A stretch of 64,000 bases of DNA, from positions 5,063,001 through 5,127,000 of the forward strand of contig NZ_CP100470.1 in assembly GCF_030323145.1 (NCBI RefSeq), in the 5' to 3' direction. Shown in pieces: positions 1 to 8,420 of this stretch. The translations under genes and the position numbers were made by a program. The notes under the pieces are model-generated. The model was given only the letters and a program-made list of their open reading frames with translations. It searched no databases and was not told the DNA's origin. The stretch's first letter is position 1. Each line of letters starts with the position of its first letter. The DNA comes from Mesorhizobium sp. C432A. GTDB taxonomy: Bacteria; Pseudomonadota; Alphaproteobacteria; Rhizobiales; Rhizobiaceae.

Positions 1-102
1 ATGGATTTCGCCGGCCTTGAGGTCGAAGTCGACGCCGCGCAGCGCCTGCACGCCGCCGAAGCGTTTGACGGCGCCGGTCATTACCAGCAGCGGCGCGGTC
101 AT
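1..102 (-). CDS. sugar ABC transporter ATP-binding protein (5' part only)
   Basis: Only the first 34 codons lie in the window; the gene continues past the left edge. They read MTAPLLVMTGAVKRFGGVQA and then a LRGVDFDL-type stretch, the usual start of an ATPase subunit that powers ribose/xylose-type sugar import. The Walker motifs are outside the window. Its ATG shares an ATGA overlap (99-102) with the stop of the LacI gene upstream, so the two are co-transcribed and probably translationally coupled. The repressor therefore most likely controls this transporter. Substrate unknown. Confidence 0.8.
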   Translation of the reverse strand, partial: MTAPLLVMTGAVKRFGGVQALRGVDFDLKAGEIH

Positions 103-1112
103 GTTAGCCTCGTGTGGGTCGGCCTTCCGCAGGAGGCGCGCGCCCGCAGAGTCGCCTGCAGCCGCACCGAACGTGGCTCTGAACCGGTCGCCGCGATGCG
201 GGCGCTGAGTAGCGCCGCCGCCTGCCTGCCGATCTCGGTGCAGGGCTGCGCCACCAGCGTCAGCCGCGGCTCGAAACAATCGGCCCATTCGAAATCGTCG
301 AAGCCGGCCAGCGACAGATCGCCCGGAATGCTGAGGCCTTTTTCGCGGATGGCGCGGACGGCTCCGATCGTCGTCATGTTGTTGCCGGTGACCAGTGCGG
401 TTGGTGGCGACGGCAGCGACAGGATGGCGTGGGTGGATGCGGTCGCCGCCGCCGTGTCGACATTCTCGGCCGAGAGATAGTGCGGCACGCACTCAAGTCC
501 ATTGGCGGCGAGCGAAGCCTGGAACGCCTCGATGCGCTCGCGCGTCGTCGTCAGGCCCGGCTGTCCGGCGATATAGCCGATGCGCTTGTGGCCGAAGGAG
601 GCGACATGGTCGATCAGCGCGCGCATCGACGTTTCGTTCTCGACGCCGATCTGGTCGAAGCGCTGGTCGGCGAAACGGTCGATCAGAACGCATGGCATCT
701 TCTTGTCGGCGAGATAGTCGATGGCCCGCTGCGGCGAGCCCGACGGCGCCAGGATGACGCCGTCGACGCGGCGCTGATGAAAAGCGCGCACCACCTGCAG
801 TTCGCGGTCGGGATCCTCCTGGGTGTCCGACAGGAAGACCATCAGCCCGAGCCGCGCGCATTCGGCCTCGACCGCGCAGATGATGTCGGTGAAATAAGGG
901 TTGGAGATCGCCGAGATCGCCAGGCCGACGCTGTTGGTGGTCGAGGCCTTCAGCGAGCGCGCCAGCTCGTTGGGCTGGTAGCCCATGGCGGCAATGGCGT
1001 CGTTGATCAGCCTCGCCTTTTCCAGCGAAACGAAGCGCGTGTTGTTGACGACATGCGAGACGGTCGACACCGACACACCGGCGCGCCGCGCCACTTCAGC
1101 CATTGTCGGCAA
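99..1112 (-). CDS. LacI family transcriptional regulator
   Basis: Predicted sugar-responsive repressor of about 337 residues, the normal family length. The N-terminus carries the LacI helix-turn-helix (MAEVARRAGVSVSTVSHVVN, residues 4-23), followed by the periplasmic-binding-protein-like ligand domain that starts near VGLAISAISNPYF. The TTG at 1112 gives the family-typical MPTMAEVA start; an ATG at 1103 is the alternative. No clear ribosome site precedes either. The stop overlaps the start of a sugar ABC ATPase by 4 bp, so it heads a transporter operon. A LacI-like box (1204-1217) lies about 90 bp upstream of the start, consistent with autoregulation. Confidence 0.92.
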   Translation of the reverse strand: MPTMAEVARRAGVSVSTVSHVVNNTRFVSLEKARLINDAIAAMGYQPNELARSLKASTTNSVGLAISAISNPYFTDIICAVEAECARLGLMVFLSDTQEDPDRELQVVRAFHQRRVDGVILAPSGSPQRAIDYLADKKMPCVLIDRFADQRFDQIGVENETSMRALIDHVASFGHKRIGYIAGQPGLTTTRERIEAFQASLAANGLECVPHYLSAENVDTAAATASTHAILSLPSPPTALVTGNNMTTIGAVRAIREKGLSIPGDLSLAGFDDFEWADCFEPRLTLVAQPCTEIGRQAAALLSARIAATGSEPRSVRLQATLRARASCGRPTHTRLT

Positions 1113-1203
1113 GACATATCAGCGCCTGCAAGCGCTCCTCCCTTATGCGTTTCCCGTCCGCTCTGATGGCGGATTTCAAGGGAGCTTAGGGTGATCGAAA
1201 CGT

Positions 1204-1217
1204 TTGCGCAATCGATT
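1204..1217. promoter_or_regulatory. putative LacI-family operator, copy 1
   Basis: TTGCGCAATCGATT, with the palindromic AATCGATT core and central CG typical of LacI-family operators. It lies in the leader region of the LacI gene (99-1112). A 13/14 match (TTGCGTAATCGATT) sits at 16956-16969, upstream of a ribose-type ABC operon, which suggests one regulator for both. The two matching copies are seen; the binding is inferred. Confidence 0.45.
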
Positions 1218-1238
1218 CGATCGAAATTTTTAGCGGGC

Positions 1239-1841
1239 TTATCTCCCCCCTCGAGGGGGAGATGTCGCCGAAGGCGACAGAGGGGGTCGCCGCGCGTGAA
1301 GCGCCAACCTTCCATCTGCAGCAAGGACGTCGAGCCCAGTCGCACCGACCCCCTCTGGCCTGCCGGCCATCTCCCCCTCAAGGGGGAGATTCGCGGTTTC
1401 ACCGAACTCGGCCACCAGCCCCTCATACGCCTCGAAGGCCGGCAGTGCCTCGTAACTGTGCACCGCAGGCGTGGTTGCCCAAGGCAGCTTCTCGCTGGTC
1501 CATGTCTCGATGAACGGCGTGAACCAGCCGGGCTCGTCGAGCATGGTCGGACGCAGATTGACGAACCAGTCGAGCCCTTCGGGGCGCGTGAACATCCAGC
1601 TCATGCAATGTGGGCAGAAGAAATGTTTCGAGGCGCCGTGCAGCCCGCCGATCACCGGCTCGCCTAGCGTGATCTCGAAGCCGTCGGAGGGAATGGCGGC
1701 GTTTAGCGAATAGGCGCTGGCCGACATGCGCTGGCAGCCGATGCAATGGCAAGCCATGGTCAAAAGCGGTTTTGCGGAAATCTTGAGCCGCACACGTCCG
1801 CAGCGGCACCCGCCTTCGGCCGGCAATTTCAGGGTTGGCAC
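1239..1841 (-). CDS. GFA-domain zinc protein (glutathione-dependent formaldehyde-activating family)
   Basis: Small zinc-binding fold protein. Cysteines occur in the GFA pattern: GCRCG (residues 11-15), CHCIGCQ (31-37) and CPHC (about 76-79). Most GFA relatives have no proven role in formaldehyde chemistry, so the substrate is unknown. The GTG at 1841 is preceded by GGGAG at a good distance. The last 50 or so residues (from ANLPLEGEM on) are not GFA sequence: they are the translation of the palindromic repeat at 1241-1390, so the native stop has been lost or replaced by the repeat. The natural protein is probably about 150 residues. Confidence 0.82.
   Translation of the reverse strand: MPTLKLPAEGGCRCGRVRLKISAKPLLTMACHCIGCQRMSASAYSLNAAIPSDGFEITLGEPVIGGLHGASKHFFCPHCMSWMFTRPEGLDWFVNLRPTMLDEPGWFTPFIETWTSEKLPWATTPAVHSYEALPAFEAYEGLVAEFGETANLPLEGEMAGRPEGVGATGLDVLAADGRLALHARRPPLSPSATSPPRGGR
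1241..1390. repeat. C-rich composite palindromic repeat, copy 1 (GCCGAAGGCGAC type)
   Basis: Two inverted half-elements. The left half has an ATCTCCCCC/GGGGGAGAT stem, then a GTCGCCGAAGGCGAC hairpin, then AGAGGGGGTCGC. The right half is the mirror (CGACCCCCTCTGGCCTGCCGG, then a TCTCCCCC/GGGGGAGA stem). The same architecture recurs at 61338-61493 and, with a GTCCGGCAGGACA inner hairpin, at 16757, 18132 and 57284. It probably forms strong RNA or DNA structure. Here it is read as the 3' end of the GFA gene. Confidence 0.85.
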
Positions 1842-1873
1842 GGCAGTCTCCCAGTATTCGAAGCGCCGGCGCT

Positions 1874-2410
1874 TCAGTCGCCGGTCAGCGCCTTCGTCGT
1901 CACCAGCGTGACGCCGGCATCGGTGAAATCAGCATTGTACCGGGCGATGATCTCGGTCGCGGTTTCGCCTTCAGTGTCCAGCGTGGAATGGGCATCGGAA
2001 ACGACGGTAACGCCGAGGCCCTCGGCCAGGGCGCCCTTGACGGTGCCGGCGATGCAGAAATCGGTTTGCGCTCCGGCGAGCACGACTTCGCCGGCCCCCT
2101 GCCCGGCCACCCAGGCGCCAAGCTCGGCATTCGAGAAGGCGTTGCGGACGGTCTTGGAGAATGTCGGCTCGTCCTTGGCCTGGCCGAGTTCCGGCCATAC
2201 CGGCCAACCCGGCTCGCCGGGCGCCAGCGGATCGCCGGCCGGCCCGTCATGCCTGACGAAAGCAACCTTGCGCCCCTCGCGCCGCGCCCAGTCGATCAGC
2301 GAGCGGGTACGCTCGGCGATACCCGGCGCATCATGGATCGGCGGCTCGACGCGCCCGTCGAACATGTTGGTCTGGAGATCGATGACGATGAGGGGAGCGA
2401 GGTTTGGCAT
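1874..2410 (-). CDS. isochorismatase-family cysteine hydrolase
   Basis: A 178-residue hydrolase of the isochorismatase/nicotinamidase superfamily. The catalytic triad is visible: Asp11 (VIDLQ), Lys86 (FSKT) and Cys119 (TDFCI), with the cis-peptide region just before the cysteine (AGAQTD). Family members hydrolyse amides or vinyl ethers such as nicotinamide, ureidoacrylate or N-carbamoyl compounds; the substrate cannot be told from sequence. It lies on the same strand as the GFA gene (32 bp apart) and upstream of it, so the two may be co-transcribed. Confidence 0.88.
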   Translation of the reverse strand: MPNLAPLIVIDLQTNMFDGRVEPPIHDAPGIAERTRSLIDWARREGRKVAFVRHDGPAGDPLAPGEPGWPVWPELGQAKDEPTFSKTVRNAFSNAELGAWVAGQGAGEVVLAGAQTDFCIAGTVKGALAEGLGVTVVSDAHSTLDTEGETATEIIARYNADFTDAGVTLVTTKALTGD

Positions 2411-2460
2411 GGCGCGAAGATAACGCGGGCGATGGGAGGGTCAAGACGGCGAAGCTGCTG

Positions 2461-2479
2461 ATCTCCCCCTTGGGGAGAT
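2461..2479. terminator. short C-rich hairpin between amidase and isochorismatase genes
   Basis: ATCTCCCC-CTT-GGGGAGAT, an isolated half-stem of the repeat family seen elsewhere in the window. It sits 12 bp beyond the amidase stop codon and could stop or stabilise the amidase transcript. There is no U-tract, so terminator function is only a guess. Confidence 0.4.
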
Positions 2480-2490
2480 TACCTGTACCC

Positions 2491-4497
2491 TCATCCGATT
2501 CCGCCGGTCACCACGTAAGCACCAGCCGTGCGTCCATCCTCCAGCCGCATGACGGCCGCAACGATCGAGCCGTAAGCGCCTCGCCACACACTGTGCATTC
2601 TTTCGTGCTCGCCGGCGGGCACCAGGATGCGACCGTGAAAGCTTGTCCCGCTGCGCCGCAGAGCGACCGGTTCGCCATTGACGTGAACCTTGACGCCAGC
2701 GGTCTCCGCATCGAGTTCAACCGTCACGGCGATCTCGGCCTGGTCTCCTCGCCGCGTCGTCTCGGCAACAAGCGTAAGCCTCGGCGTCGGCGCATCGCTG
2801 GCCCGCAATCCACCAGGCCGCCCCGCAAACACATCGTCCGGCAATTCCGGCGTGCGCGGCGGGCTGGTGCGGCGTTGGGTGGCGCGCTCGTAATCGCCGG
2901 CGAGCCGCAGCAACTCCGCATCATCATAGGCCTTGCCCGCAAAGGTCAGCCCGACCGGCATGCCGATATCGGCCATCGTTCCCATAGGCACGGTGACGGT
3001 CGGAATGCCGAGATGACGCCACACCAGATTGCCATTGGCGACCCAGGTGCCGTTGCGCCAGGCGATTTCTGCAGAGGTCTGGTTGACGTCGGCATCGGCC
3101 GGGCCGACATCGGCGACCGCCGGCAGCACGACGGCGTCGAGCCGGTTCGCGTCCAGCCAGTCCTCGAAGTCGATGCGCCGCGTCGCCTCCAATCCCTTGA
3201 GACCTTCCGCCAGCGTTGGGATATCCAACAATGGCATCACGCCCTGCTTGGCGCTCGTGACGTAGTCGGCCAGATCGAAACCGTCGTCGCCATAGCGGTC
3301 CGGCAGCGCGCCCGGCGGCTGCGGGAAAATCTTTGGGCCGTCGACCGCAGCCAGATCGGGGATCGCCGGATCGGCATTTGCGCGCAGGAAATCGTCCCAG
3401 CCCCAGATGCAGAGATCCCAGATTTCGCGCTCTGCAAAGGCTTCCGGCACCAGCCCGCGTTCGACCATGGTTTTTGTGCCCGGACGGTCGCGCTCATAGT
3501 TCGAGACGACGGGGAAATCGACCTCGACCACCTCCGCGCCGAGCTTTTCCAGGTCACGCGCCGCCTGCCGCCAGAGGTCGAGCACCGAGGCGCGGGTCTC
3601 GATGGGTTTGGGCGCGCCGCCGTCGCGGCCGATATACATTTTCGGCACGCCGAGGCGTTTGCCTTTCAACGAGCCCTCCAAGGCTAGTGTAGTGTAGCTT
3701 GGCGGCCTGAGATCAGCGCTTTTCGCGATCGACACCCAGGGCTGCGCGCGCCAGAAATCGCCGCGCGTCTCGGCATCGTCGGCGACGATCACATCGAGCA
3801 GCTCCAGCATGTCGGCAATGCCGCGCGTGTGCGGCACCACCACATCCATGGTCGGCACCAGCGGCCAGTTGCCCCTGACCGAAATGACGCCGCGCGACGG
3901 CGTGTAGGCGACAAGTGCATTGTTGGACGCCGGCGCGCGGCCGGAAGACCATGTTTCCTCGCCGAGGCCGAAAGCGGCGAAGCTGGCGGCGGTGGCCGTG
4001 CCTGAGCCGTTGGACGAGCCGGAAGCGAAGGCCGCGGTCAAATAGTCGGCATTGCAGGGGCTCTCGGCGCGGCCATAGACGCCGCGCTGCATGCCGCCAT
4101 TCGCCATTGGCGGCATGTTGGTCAGCCCGATCAGCACAGCACCACCGGCCCTCAGCCTGGCAATGGTGAAAGCGTCCTCATTGGCGACGAGATGCTCGAA
4201 GGCGGGCGAGCCAGCAGCCACCGTCAGGCCCTTCACCTTATAGCTGTCCTTGGCGGTGTAGGGGATGCCGTCGAGGGGCCCGAGGGTGGCGCCATTGCGC
4301 CGCCGCAGGTCGGACGCCGCCGCCTCCTCGAACATTGCCGGGTTAAGCACCGGCACGGCATTGAGCGCGATGCCATGGCGGTCGTAGTGCGCGATGCGCC
4401 TGAGATAAGCGCCCACCAGCTCGACGCTGGTGACGGTGCCGGCCTCCAGCGCCCGGCGCAGGTCGGCAATCGAGGCTTCGACGATGTGGAGGGGCAT
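2491..4497 (-). CDS. amidase-signature family hydrolase with extra C-terminal domain
   Basis: Amidase-signature enzyme expected to cleave a carboxamide by a Lys-cisSer-Ser triad. The lysine is in YTAKDS, the cis-serine in ASGSSNGSG, and the nucleophile in ETWSSGR, which replaces the usual DTGGSIR, so the active-site loop is divergent. The ATG at 4497 (MPLHIVEAS) matches the normal family start; a GTG at 4554 would add 19 unlikely residues. After the amidase domain (about residues 1-545) come roughly 100 residues (from PRLTLVAETT) that look like a beta-sandwich, an uncommon addition. Substrate unknown; no obvious operon partner. Confidence 0.85.
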   Translation of the reverse strand: MPLHIVEASIADLRRALEAGTVTSVELVGAYLRRIAHYDRHGIALNAVPVLNPAMFEEAAASDLRRRNGATLGPLDGIPYTAKDSYKVKGLTVAAGSPAFEHLVANEDAFTIARLRAGGAVLIGLTNMPPMANGGMQRGVYGRAESPCNADYLTAAFASGSSNGSGTATAASFAAFGLGEETWSSGRAPASNNALVAYTPSRGVISVRGNWPLVPTMDVVVPHTRGIADMLELLDVIVADDAETRGDFWRAQPWVSIAKSADLRPPSYTTLALEGSLKGKRLGVPKMYIGRDGGAPKPIETRASVLDLWRQAARDLEKLGAEVVEVDFPVVSNYERDRPGTKTMVERGLVPEAFAEREIWDLCIWGWDDFLRANADPAIPDLAAVDGPKIFPQPPGALPDRYGDDGFDLADYVTSAKQGVMPLLDIPTLAEGLKGLEATRRIDFEDWLDANRLDAVVLPAVADVGPADADVNQTSAEIAWRNGTWVANGNLVWRHLGIPTVTVPMGTMADIGMPVGLTFAGKAYDDAELLRLAGDYERATQRRTSPPRTPELPDDVFAGRPGGLRASDAPTPRLTLVAETTRRGDQAEIAVTVELDAETAGVKVHVNGEPVALRRSGTSFHGRILVPAGEHERMHSVWRGAYGSIVAAVMRLEDGRTAGAYVVTGGIG

Positions 4498-4596
4498 GGG
4501 ATTCTCGAGATGCAGCGGCAAATGAATCTTCGCATCGTGCGATGCGAGTGTCACGCCTCAAACGGAAGGCGTGACGGCGACGCTTATGCACTCGGC

Positions 4597-5664
4597 TCAT
4601 AGCATCTTGCTGTCGAGCTGGCCGTTTTCCTTCATCAGGTCGAGATAGGTCTTGGCGCCGGACCTGCCGTGGCCTGCCGCCTTGAAGAACCATTTGGCGG
4701 CTTCCTTGTAGTTTGGTTTCCCATCGACGCCGCGGTAGTAGAGCGAGCCCAGACTGAACTCGGCATCGACGCTGCCGGCCTTTGCGGCTTCCAGCCACCA
4801 GGACTCGGCAGCCTTGTCGTCTCTGGCAATGCCCACGCCGTTGGCCGAGGCATACGCTGAGGCGAGCTGGGCATCCACATTTCCCTGCCGCGCCGCCTTG
4901 AGCCACCAGCCCGCCGCATCCGCACTGCTTTGCGCAACGCCAACACCCTCGCAATAGGCCGTGCCGAGCGCTTTCTGCGCGAATGCATTGCGCTGGTCGG
5001 CGGCTTTGCGCCAGAGCCTTGCCGCCTGAACGGGGTCCTTCGTTACTCCTAGACCATCCCAATACAGTCCACCGAGAGCGAACTGCGCAAGGTCATTGTC
5101 CTTGTCGGCAGCCTTGCTCAGCCACTCGAACGCCTGCCTTTCATCCTTCCCGACGCCCTGCCCGTCCCGATACACGACCCCGACATTATACTGCGCTACC
5201 ACATGGCCTTGGACAGCAGCCTTCATCCACCATCGGAAGGCCAGATCATTGTCTTGCGCAACGCCGCGGCCCTGGCTGTAGAGGATACCAAGCAGATATT
5301 GAGCGTCGGCGTTTCGCCCGTCGGACGCCTTTTGCGCCCAAGTCGCGGCCAACGCATCGTCCCGTCCCACGCCTTCGCCGAGCGAATACGCCCGGGCCAG
5401 ATTGGCACCGGCTTCGGCATTCCCCGCTTCCGCGGCCTTGCGCCACCAATAGACCGCCTGCTCGGCGCTCTTCTCGACGCCTTGGCCCATCGAATAGTAT
5501 CCGCCCAGATTCGACTGGGCGAACACAAAGGCCTGATTGGCGGCTTTGCTCATCCACGCAAACGCCTGGCCGTCGTCCCAGGGGTACCTTTTCCCTGGCC
5601 ATAAGCGGCCGCCACCGCGTATTGCGCTTCTGTCAGACCGGTGGTTGCGGCCTTCATCCACCAC
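4597..5664 (-). CDS. Sel1-repeat protein, C-terminal portion (frameshift-separated)
   Basis: About nine Sel1-like repeats of 36 residues (AQYNVGVVYRDGQGVGKDERQAFEWLSKAAD and relatives), an alpha-solenoid used for protein-protein contacts. The first 30 residues (to about KRYP) are out-of-frame sequence; true Sel1 sequence starts at WDDGQAFAWM. It lies in the same overall frame as the ORF at 5743-6627. The stretch between them (about 5577-5769) continues the repeats perfectly in a different frame, so both parts are one ancestral gene of about 670 codons with two compensating single-base indels. Whether this ORF is translated separately is doubtful. Confidence 0.7.
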   Translation of the reverse strand: MVDEGRNHRSDRSAIRGGGRLWPGKRYPWDDGQAFAWMSKAANQAFVFAQSNLGGYYSMGQGVEKSAEQAVYWWRKAAEAGNAEAGANLARAYSLGEGVGRDDALAATWAQKASDGRNADAQYLLGILYSQGRGVAQDNDLAFRWWMKAAVQGHVVAQYNVGVVYRDGQGVGKDERQAFEWLSKAADKDNDLAQFALGGLYWDGLGVTKDPVQAARLWRKAADQRNAFAQKALGTAYCEGVGVAQSSADAAGWWLKAARQGNVDAQLASAYASANGVGIARDDKAAESWWLEAAKAGSVDAEFSLGSLYYRGVDGKPNYKEAAKWFFKAAGHGRSGAKTYLDLMKENGQLDSKML

Positions 5665-5742
5665 CCGAACGCAAGGCGGTCATCCTGCTCAACGCCGTGG
5701 CCCCGCGAGTACAAAGTGCCCAGCAAAGCCTGGGCATTCGGC

Positions 5743-6627
5743 TCACCCAGATCGGCTGCCCTTTTTCACCCACACTATGGCGGCTTGATCATCCTTCTTG
5801 ACGCCTTGGTTAAGATAGTAGGCGCGTCCGAGACAGAAAGCGGCCTCCAGGCTTCCTTGGTCAGCCGCCTTGCGCCACCATGAGGCAGCCTGCTCGAAGC
5901 TTTGCGCAACACCCCGACCCTGCGCATACAGGACGCCGAGGGCGTACTGAGCGTTCGTATTGCCCTTGTCGGCTGACTGCCTGGAAAACTTCAACGCCAG
6001 TTGATCGTTTCTTTCGACCCCTTGGCCATTTAAATAGACTTGGCCGAGAGAATATTCAGCCTCGCCGCTCCCCTGATCGGCCGCCTTGCGCCACCAATAG
6101 AGCGCCTGCTCATAATTTTGCGCGACCCCTTGGCCCTGCCAGTACAACACGCCGAGCTGGTACTGCCCATTCATGTTGTCTTTATCGGCGGCCTTTCGTG
6201 AGAAACTCTCGGCAAGCCGACTGTCCTTTTCAACGCCCCTGCCCATAAGGTAGGCCTGACCCAGTGCTGCTATGGCTTCCGCATTGCCGCCATCGGCGGA
6301 TTTCTTCCACCAATACACCGCCTGGCTGTCGTTCTGAGCCACGCCCTCCCCGCGCCAGTACAGCGCACCAAGCTGCCCTTTTGCGTCAACATTGCCAGCG
6401 TCCGCCATGATCTTCATTTGACGGAATACCTCGGCATAATCCTTTGCCTGGAGAGCCGCTGCACCCTTTTGTGCCGCTGACCACTGCACATAGTAATTTC
6501 GGCCAGGACCGAGCAGCACAAAAGCCGCCAGCAACACCAGAACGACGATAAGGACCCCTCGGCGACGCGACTTGGGCGGGCTGTAGACAGGTGTATCCAC
6601 TTTGGGCGCCCACTCGTTGTTGCTCAC
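5743..6627 (-). CDS. membrane-anchored Sel1-repeat protein, N-terminal portion
   Basis: A short basic cytoplasmic N-terminus (PPKSRRR), one transmembrane helix (GVLIVVLVLLAAFVLLG), a linker, then five to six Sel1 repeats (YALGVLYAQGRGVAQSFEQAASWWRKAAD type). The start is uncertain: GTG at 6627 (VSNNEW) is preceded by GGGGAC, and TTG 6636 or GTG 6651 are alternatives; sequence further upstream overlaps the WD40 gene in another frame. The reading frame ends early with GSRSG after a CCCTTTTT tract at 5759-5765; one base fewer would continue the repeats as AADLGEPNAQALLG. Probably co-transcribed with the WD40 gene. Confidence 0.72.
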   Translation of the reverse strand: MSNNEWAPKVDTPVYSPPKSRRRGVLIVVLVLLAAFVLLGPGRNYYVQWSAAQKGAAALQAKDYAEVFRQMKIMADAGNVDAKGQLGALYWRGEGVAQNDSQAVYWWKKSADGGNAEAIAALGQAYLMGRGVEKDSRLAESFSRKAADKDNMNGQYQLGVLYWQGQGVAQNYEQALYWWRKAADQGSGEAEYSLGQVYLNGQGVERNDQLALKFSRQSADKGNTNAQYALGVLYAQGRGVAQSFEQAASWWRKAADQGSLEAAFCLGRAYYLNQGVKKDDQAAIVWVKKGSRSG

Positions 6628-6707
6628 CGTCCCCAATCCATTTGCAGCCACCAGTAATCCATAGCGCAAGCCAGGCTGTTCTGGAATATCCAAAGCATTT
6701 GATGTCG

Positions 6708-8315
6708 CTACTGCGGTGCGCCGGCGAACAGGATTTCGCCATCGCCGCCAGCCGCCGGCCAATCCCTGATGGTGCGATCGTCGCCGCCGGTGACCAGTGT
6801 GCCGTCGGTGGCGAAGGCAACGGCGTAGATCGGGCCGGTGCGGCTGTCGAACATGGCGATCTGGTCTCCAGTGCCGAGATCCCACAGCCGCGCCGTGCCG
6901 TCGAGCGAGCCGGAGGCCAGGCGCTTGCCGTCGGCCGACAGCGCCAGCGTATAGACGGTGCCTTCGTGGCCCTCGAAGCGGCGCAATTCCCGAAACGTGT
7001 CGAGGTCCCAGAGCTTGATCGTGTAGTCGCCGCTGCCGGTGACGACATGATGGCCGTCGGCGGTGAAGACGGCGCCGTAGGTGCCCTGCTCGTGGCCGTG
7101 CCAGCTTCGCAATTGCTTGCCGCTTTCGACGTCCCAGAATTTCAGCGTGCCGTCGATGGAGCCGCTCAGCGCGCGCGTGCCGTCGGGCGAGATTGCGACC
7201 GTGCTGATCGGCCAGTCATGTCCGGTCATCACATGCAGCACCGATTTGTTGACGAGATCCCAGACGATGACGTTGCCGGTGTCGTGGCCACTGACGGCGC
7301 GCTTGCCGTCCGGGCTGATCGCCAGCTTGCGCACGCCGCCATTCGCGCCCGACGAGAAGACATGCAGCACCGCGCCGTCGGCAAGCTTTCGCAGCACGAT
7401 CTCGCCATCGTCGCCGGCGGTCAGCGCGGTGGCGCCGTCGGGCATGAACAGCGCCGTGCGCGCCATGTCCTTGTGTTCACCAAGGTTGCGGATCAGCCGC
7501 TTGCCGGCGACGTCCCAGAGCTTGATCATGTGGTCGGTGCTGGCGCTCATGACGTCGCGGCCATCGGCCGAGACGGCGAGCCAGACGACGGCGTCGCGGT
7601 GGCCGTCGGGCTCGGTCGGCAGCGCCGGCGGAGGCGGCGGCAACGGCGCGACGGTTTGCGGTGGCGTGGCCGGAGCCGGCGGTGGAGCAGTCTCCGGTGG
7701 CGGTGTCGCCGGAGCGAGTGCGACTTGTGGCGGCTGAGGGGGAGCAGCCAGAGGCGTAGGCTGCGCCGGCTCGGGCGGTTTGGCTGCCTGCACCGGCGGA
7801 GTTGGCTCGGGCGGCATGGTGACCTGCGGCGAACTCGGCGGGGCCGGTGGCGTCGCCAGGTCCGGCGGGACACCGTCGATGCCCTGGTCCTTCGGCTCGG
7901 CTTTGGGTTCGTTCGGGGCGGCCACCTCAGCGCCCGGGCCGGCGTCACGCGCCCAAGGGAAGTGGTCGGCCAGCAGCGCCAACACGGCGAGCACCGGCAA
8001 CATGAGGAAGGCGCGCCGCAGACCGGGGCGGCCCTTTGGGTCGATCTCGGCGTCGCGGCCAAAAAGCGGCGTTCCAGCAGGCTGGCTTCGCCGACCCGGC
8101 AGCAGTCTGGCCCAGAACAACAGGGCGCCAAGCAGGCAAAGCCCGCCGACGGTCAGGAACACCACCGGTCGCAGCGTGGCTGGGCCGTGCAGCATGTGAT
8201 CGATCCCGCTCCAGCTGAAATCTCTGTCGCCGAGCAGCAGATACGCCCGCACCAGACAAGCCAAAGCGGCCGCCAGCAGCGGAAGCGCAAACAGCCTTTC
8301 GGCCAACCTGTCCAT
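6708..8315 (-). CDS. membrane-anchored WD40 beta-propeller protein
   Basis: Three hydrophobic helices near the N-terminus (LFALPLLAAALACLV; VVFLTVGGLCLLGALLFWA; FLMLPVLAVLALLA), then a long Pro/Ala-rich linker (about residues 130-225), then seven WD40 blades (HRDAVVWLAVSADGRDVMSASTD and so on, each ending in a KLWD- or RLWD-like tetrad), which form a closed propeller. The ATG at 8315 is chosen because GGAGGGGAAG precedes it; an upstream in-frame start at 8351 lacks one. It is likely a scaffold on the membrane surface. The adjacent downstream gene encodes a membrane Sel1 protein, suggesting a shared complex. Function unknown. Confidence 0.88.
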   Translation of the reverse strand: MDRLAERLFALPLLAAALACLVRAYLLLGDRDFSWSGIDHMLHGPATLRPVVFLTVGGLCLLGALLFWARLLPGRRSQPAGTPLFGRDAEIDPKGRPGLRRAFLMLPVLAVLALLADHFPWARDAGPGAEVAAPNEPKAEPKDQGIDGVPPDLATPPAPPSSPQVTMPPEPTPPVQAAKPPEPAQPTPLAAPPQPPQVALAPATPPPETAPPPAPATPPQTVAPLPPPPPALPTEPDGHRDAVVWLAVSADGRDVMSASTDHMIKLWDVAGKRLIRNLGEHKDMARTALFMPDGATALTAGDDGEIVLRKLADGAVLHVFSSGANGGVRKLAISPDGKRAVSGHDTGNVIVWDLVNKSVLHVMTGHDWPISTVAISPDGTRALSGSIDGTLKFWDVESGKQLRSWHGHEQGTYGAVFTADGHHVVTGSGDYTIKLWDLDTFRELRRFEGHEGTVYTLALSADGKRLASGSLDGTARLWDLGTGDQIAMFDSRTGPIYAVAFATDGTLVTGGDDRTIRDWPAAGGDGEILFAGAPQ

Positions 8316-8420
8316 CGGACTTCCCCTCCGGTGCCGCACCTTGCTCCTCATGCGGCCGCCGCACGAAACAAATAGTGCAAAACTGCGCCCACGAAAGTGG
8401 GCGCGATCACGCAGCCAAAT

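Noticed and set aside
6591..8375. 594-codon open frame on the plus strand opposite the WD40 gene
   Set aside because: Long open frames opposite GC-rich genes are common; it has no recognisable domain, and the minus strand has clear WD40 blades.
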